Virus record (IMG/VR): IMGVR_UViG_3300009502_000065 | Span: 1 to 53,229 of that record | Origin: a virus | DNA: 53,229 nucleotides | Direction: 5' to 3' (one strand) | Translations under genes and position numbers: made by a program | Shown here: one piece after another, positions 50,236 to 53,229 of the stretch | Layout: the number at the start of each line of letters is the position of its first letter | Position numbering within the stretch: the first letter of the stretch is position 1 | Notes under the pieces: model-generated | Seen by the model: the letters and a program-made list of their open reading frames with translations, nothing else | What the model was told of the DNA's origin: nothing | Databases searched by the model: none

Positions 50236-52170
50236 TTAAAATCCTCTAGCCATTTGTCTTTGAATATATGAACTATTATTTGAGTTTGCAATATGTCTAG
50301 CAGCATATGCTGCTGTTTCTGCTGGACTAAATGTTGTATCTGCTGTTGTTGTTGCATTTTGTGCCGCATTTTTATTCCCCATAAGTTGTGCACTTTGATT
50401 AGAAAAAACCGAACCACCTTTAGGCTCCATTGATTGAATATTTTCTGAAGCTTTTTTATTTACCTCTGGTATTGAATTTACTGTTTCTGTGCCAGGAGGA
50501 GGTGTATTATAAGTTCTTCTAAATGTATTATTAAACATTCTCATTAATTCTTGTTTACCTAAAGGTCTTGAAAATCTACAACCAAATGTAGCTTTTAATC
50601 TTTGTGGTTGATCATTAAATCCCATTTCATTACTAGTTTCTATGCTACAAGTACTTACAATTATATGATTTGATGCAAACCAAGGTGAATATGGATTACC
50701 TAAAGTTAAATACCAAGGTGTTGAACTTATTTTACCACCAACCATTAATTCTAAAGATCCTCTTAATTTAAATCTGTTTATAGATAGTGTGCTTGTTAAA
50801 ATAGATTGTAAAAATGGTGCAATAAAATCTATTGCACCATCAATTTTCTGTTTTGCTCCATTAAAAACAGATTCTGTTTTAGAACTTGTGCCATCTTGAT
50901 AAAATTTGTCTAATGCGGCTTGTTTTGATTCTTTTTCTTCAGGTTTAGCATTTTCTACTTCTTTTTTTAATCTAGTTTCTTCTGCAGTTCTATCTTTATT
51001 TGACTGTTCTGTTTTAGCAGAATCATTTTTTGCTTTTTCCAAATTTTCCTTCATTTTTTGATAAGTGTCCGTAAAGAATTTTGTTATTACTTCCCAAAAT
51101 CCAACTAAGATTTTAGCTACCATATCCCACCATGCATTCAGATTATTACCTTTACCACTTGATGCATCTCTGGCACTTTTTATTATAGGTGAATTGTCGC
51201 CCCAATAAAATACCATATTTGATGTTCCCATTGTCATAAGATTATCCATTATATCTAACATTGCTGAGCCAGGATCAACATCTCCCAATAATTTTTGTTC
51301 ATAATTTGTTTCTAATTCAAAAGTAAAATCTGAAGTAAGGTTCTGACTTTCTGGATCTCTCCATGGACCTTGAAGTAAAAGATTAGGATTTCCAACTGGT
51401 ATATTATTAAGACCCCAAGAATTAGATGTTGTTGCGCCATTTGCGCCTTTATCGGTATTTGTTAAACTATTAGAAGTTGGATGTAAAAATGCATTTGGAT
51501 CAAAATTTTCATATGTTTCATCTGTAGTTTCATCCACTCCACTTTTATCTAATAAGTGTGCTCTATTATAAAGTTCAAATAACATACCTTGTGCAAAATC
51601 TGGTATTGGAACTAATGCTGTGCCTTCTGCTCCACCCATAGCTTTTTTAATAATATCATTTAATACTTGATCAAATCTTCTATCAATTGTTGTCCAAGTT
51701 TCACTAAAATTAATTTTACCAAAGTTATCAGTAGGTTTAATCCAACCAATTACAGTTGAAATTGGCTCAATTTTCATTTCATTTAAGTCTTCTAACACGA
51801 AACAACCTTCTGGAAATCTTCTGAGAATAGCCATTCTGTTTATTGGGTAAACTCCTAATTCTCTTAGATATGCTAAATCTGCAGCGTTTATTCTTAACCC
51901 TGCGCCAGGATTTCCTTGAACTTTATCAAAATCCCTTATAAGCTGTATATATGGATTAATTGATATATTTTCATTTTTATAAACTGTTGTGTTAAGATAT
52001 GATTTTATTTTATTTGTTCCTGAACCAGATCCATCTTTTGTTTTATATACAACATATTTAGAATTATCAAAAATGTTACGTTTGTTGTCAAAATTATCTA
52101 GTTGAGAATTTACATCTTCTCTATTAGTAATATTACTAAATAAAAAATCCATTTCAGAATAATGTGCCAT
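50236..52170 (-). CDS. Large baseplate structural protein
   Basis: A 644-residue protein, first of the baseplate block with its own TATATATA box. It has a globular N-terminus (LRINAADLAYLRELGVYPINRMAILRRFPEG) and a central coiled-coil (KMKENLEKAKNDSAKTEQSNK and beyond). The tail-tube-like segment LRGSLELMVGGKISSTPWYLTLGNPYSPWFASNHIIV...RLKATFGCRFSRPLGKQELM suggests gp48-like tube contact. The C-terminus is Ala/Asn-rich. A short Gln-rich frame on this strand at 50229-50417 is a shadow and is not listed. Confidence 0.65.
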   Translation of the reverse strand: MAHYSEMDFLFSNITNREDVNSQLDNFDNKRNIFDNSKYVVYKTKDGSGSGTNKIKSYLNTTVYKNENISINPYIQLIRDFDKVQGNPGAGLRINAADLAYLRELGVYPINRMAILRRFPEGCFVLEDLNEMKIEPISTVIGWIKPTDNFGKINFSETWTTIDRRFDQVLNDIIKKAMGGAEGTALVPIPDFAQGMLFELYNRAHLLDKSGVDETTDETYENFDPNAFLHPTSNSLTNTDKGANGATTSNSWGLNNIPVGNPNLLLQGPWRDPESQNLTSDFTFELETNYEQKLLGDVDPGSAMLDIMDNLMTMGTSNMVFYWGDNSPIIKSARDASSGKGNNLNAWWDMVAKILVGFWEVITKFFTDTYQKMKENLEKAKNDSAKTEQSNKDRTAEETRLKKEVENAKPEEKESKQAALDKFYQDGTSSKTESVFNGAKQKIDGAIDFIAPFLQSILTSTLSINRFKLRGSLELMVGGKISSTPWYLTLGNPYSPWFASNHIIVSTCSIETSNEMGFNDQPQRLKATFGCRFSRPLGKQELMRMFNNTFRRTYNTPPPGTETVNSIPEVNKKASENIQSMEPKGGSVFSNQSAQLMGNKNAAQNATTTADTTFSPAETAAYAARHIANSNNSSYIQRQMARGF

Positions 52171-52193
52171 ATTTAATTTATATAGTTTTACTT

Positions 52194-52201
52194 TATATAT
52201 A
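52194..52201 (-). promoter_or_regulatory. TATATATA promoter box of baseplate operon
   Basis: TTTTTTTTATATATAAAGT on the minus strand, 23 bases before the ATG at 52170. Confidence 0.45.
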
Positions 52202-52228
52202 AAAAAAATATTCCTCTGAAATAGAATT

Positions 52229-52630
52229 TTAGTAGTCTCTAATTATTTGAATGGCATCAAATAGTGATATATTAGATAGAAGATTTTCATACATTTTTTG
52301 ATTGTCTTTGAAATCTTCAAAAAAGAAGAGTAGATTGAAATTAATTTTACCAATTAAATTTTCTTTAATTTGAAAAATATCATCAATTTCTAATGTATTT
52401 ATTTTATTTAAGTTTGGTATATAGTACACGTCTTTATTTTTCCTAATTGTTTGAGTTATTTTCGTATAAATTATAAGATTGAAATATTCTCGCCATTCAG
52501 TCACATCTTCTAGACCATGATCATCTAATTGCTGTTTTATATCTATAATTGTCTTATTTCGTACCTTGTTTATCTTAATATATTTGTCCAATTTTTTTCT
52601 ATTTTTAACGAAAACTATGTAAAATTCCAT
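52229..52630 (-). CDS. Hypothetical 133-residue protein next to baseplate operon
   Basis: Starts MEFYIVFVKNRKKLDKYIKINKVRNK; the middle is LNLIIYTKITQTIRKNKDVYYIPN-like with an aromatic-rich C-terminus (NFNLLFFFEDFKDNQKMYENLLSNI). The alternating strands and helices resemble a P-loop-like fold without a Walker motif; I cannot name it. It has its own AAAATATATATAATT box and precedes the baseplate block, so an assembly chaperone is possible. Confidence 0.55.
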   Translation of the reverse strand: MEFYIVFVKNRKKLDKYIKINKVRNKTIIDIKQQLDDHGLEDVTEWREYFNLIIYTKITQTIRKNKDVYYIPNLNKINTLEIDDIFQIKENLIGKINFNLLFFFEDFKDNQKMYENLLSNISLFDAIQIIRDY

Positions 52631-52769
52631 ATTTTAGATTGTATTTTGGAATTATATATATTTTCAATTGGGTTCTAAATTTATTATATAAACTTTTTAT
52701 TATAACTTTAAACTAATTTTTAATTAGGTACTATAATAACTTAGAATTTTAAAAAATAATACTAAAATT

Positions 52770-53033
52770 ATGGAATTTGAAGTAGAAGTAAAAGTAGTAG
52801 AAGAACCAATTATTAGTGATATAATAATGCCAGAGGAAAAACCTGATGAATTTATAGAATTTGATGAAGAACTGATCAAAGAGTTAGGTTATAAATCTTT
52901 AAGATATAGTATAAAAACATTTGATCACAGATTGATTTTGACTTCTGTAGATGACGAAGATATAGTTGTACCTAATGAATTGGTGGAAGATAAGTTGAAA
53001 GAATTATTGAATATACTACATAGTAAAAAATAA
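52770..53033 (+). CDS. Hypothetical acidic 87-residue protein
   Basis: Acidic protein starting MEFEVEVKVVEEPIISDIIMPEEKPDEFIEFDEELIKEL, divergent from the 52630 gene across 139 bases. The C-terminal half has a regular strand-helix pattern (LILTSVDDEDIVVPNELVEDKLKELLNI). No family recognised. Confidence 0.55.
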   Translation: MEFEVEVKVVEEPIISDIIMPEEKPDEFIEFDEELIKELGYKSLRYSIKTFDHRLILTSVDDEDIVVPNELVEDKLKELLNILHSKK

Positions 53034-53035
53034 TT

Positions 53036-53229
53036 ATTAAAAAACGTATTCTTGATTGTGTTGTTGATAGTAGAAAAAATATAGAATTGTCATTTATATC
53101 ACCTGACGATTGGGATGACAGGTTAAACAGAATGAAATGTTTAAGAGAAAAATATAAAGATATAATACCTGTTGATATTATAATAATGGAACAATGTGAA
53201 AATTATTTAGATTTAATTGAAAGTGAGAA
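53036..53229 (+). CDS. Partial gene at right edge, start unclear
   Basis: An open frame continues to the window end, reading KRILDCVVDSRKNIELSFIS then PDDWDDRLNRMKCLREKYKD. Codon use is gene-like from about 53042, but the first in-frame ATG is at 53132 and a TTG at 53087. An ATT at 53036, two bases after the previous stop, would give the full length. The true start cannot be fixed here. Confidence 0.45.
   Translation, partial: MKKRILDCVVDSRKNIELSFISPDDWDDRLNRMKCLREKYKDIIPVDIIIMEQCENYLDLIESE

Noticed and set aside
1-53229. tRNA genes
   Set aside because: Scanning intergenic gaps by eye showed no cloverleaf or TTCRANNC box; gaps are short and AT-rich. A tRNA-finding program would be decisive.

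Overview
This window is a piece of a large, very AT-rich tailed-phage genome with a contractile (T4-like) tail, most likely infecting a member of the Bacteroidota. The phage assignment rests on a baseplate block at the right end (gp53-, gp27-, gp48/54- and gp5-like genes), collagen-like fibre genes at the left, and a dense load of freestanding homing endonucleases. The host guess rests on four things. Shine-Dalgarno sequences are nearly absent before start codons. The encoded ribosomal protein bS21 resembles Bacteroidota bS21 (starts MLII, has GENI, ends in a YIQ stretch). The fibre proteins carry SprB-like and Bacteroidota-type Fn3-like modules. One gene encodes a short secretory protein of flavobacterial style. 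No genome-wide search was possible, so the host is an inference.

Layout. 1-13.5 kb: tail fibre/adhesin region. It has a left-edge partial structural gene, a TnpB-like gene, a 999-residue fibre with a SprB-like repeat and Thr-rich linker, two collagen-like fibres, a duplicated 142-residue tip module and a W/G-repeat protein with an Fn3-like domain. 13.5-22.5 kb: UVR-motif protein, GIY-YIG endonuclease, RtcB RNA ligase, bS21, PPK2 polyphosphate kinase, BRCT protein, LAGLIDADG endonuclease and DnaJ. 22.5-34 kb: a series of mostly small, unrelated genes that share an N-terminal peptide of the type MK(H/Y)LKTF(N/E)E, resembling the T4 capsid-targeting sequence. It includes a methyltransferase and a Nudix hydrolase, and is interrupted by a zinc-ribbon endonuclease, a TnpB element, deoC and an adenine methyltransferase. 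34-38.4 kb: zinc-ribbon endonuclease, GT25-like glycosyltransferase and a fractured AAA+ ATPase. The ATPase Walker A motif is interrupted by an atypically split intein whose two halves flank a freestanding endonuclease gene. 38.5-44.7 kb: small exported protein, degenerate Mre11/gp47-like protein, ribbon-helix-helix proteins, GIY-YIG, gamma-glutamylcyclotransferase, metallophosphatase, LAGLIDADG, histone-H1-like protein and an HldE-type heptose kinase. 44.7-52.6 kb: baseplate hub/spike block on the minus strand.

Regulation. Two promoter types can be read. Structural, tagged and several other genes have TTTWTATATATA roughly 10-35 bases before the start, often in divergent pairs. Five genes or gene pairs that are all mobile-element related have instead GACTTT, exactly 10 bases, then TATATA(C/G) and a nearby TATA. 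I interpret these as late-type and early/autonomous promoters respectively. Strong intrinsic terminators follow several operons. Start codons are mostly ATG; TTG is used by tnpB, the adenine methyltransferase, the heptose kinase and probably the left-edge gene.

Most notable items: the family of capsid-targeting-like N-terminal tags on enzymes (PPK2, Nudix, methyltransferase), the split-intein fractured ATPase, phage bS21, and the promoter shared by mobile genes.
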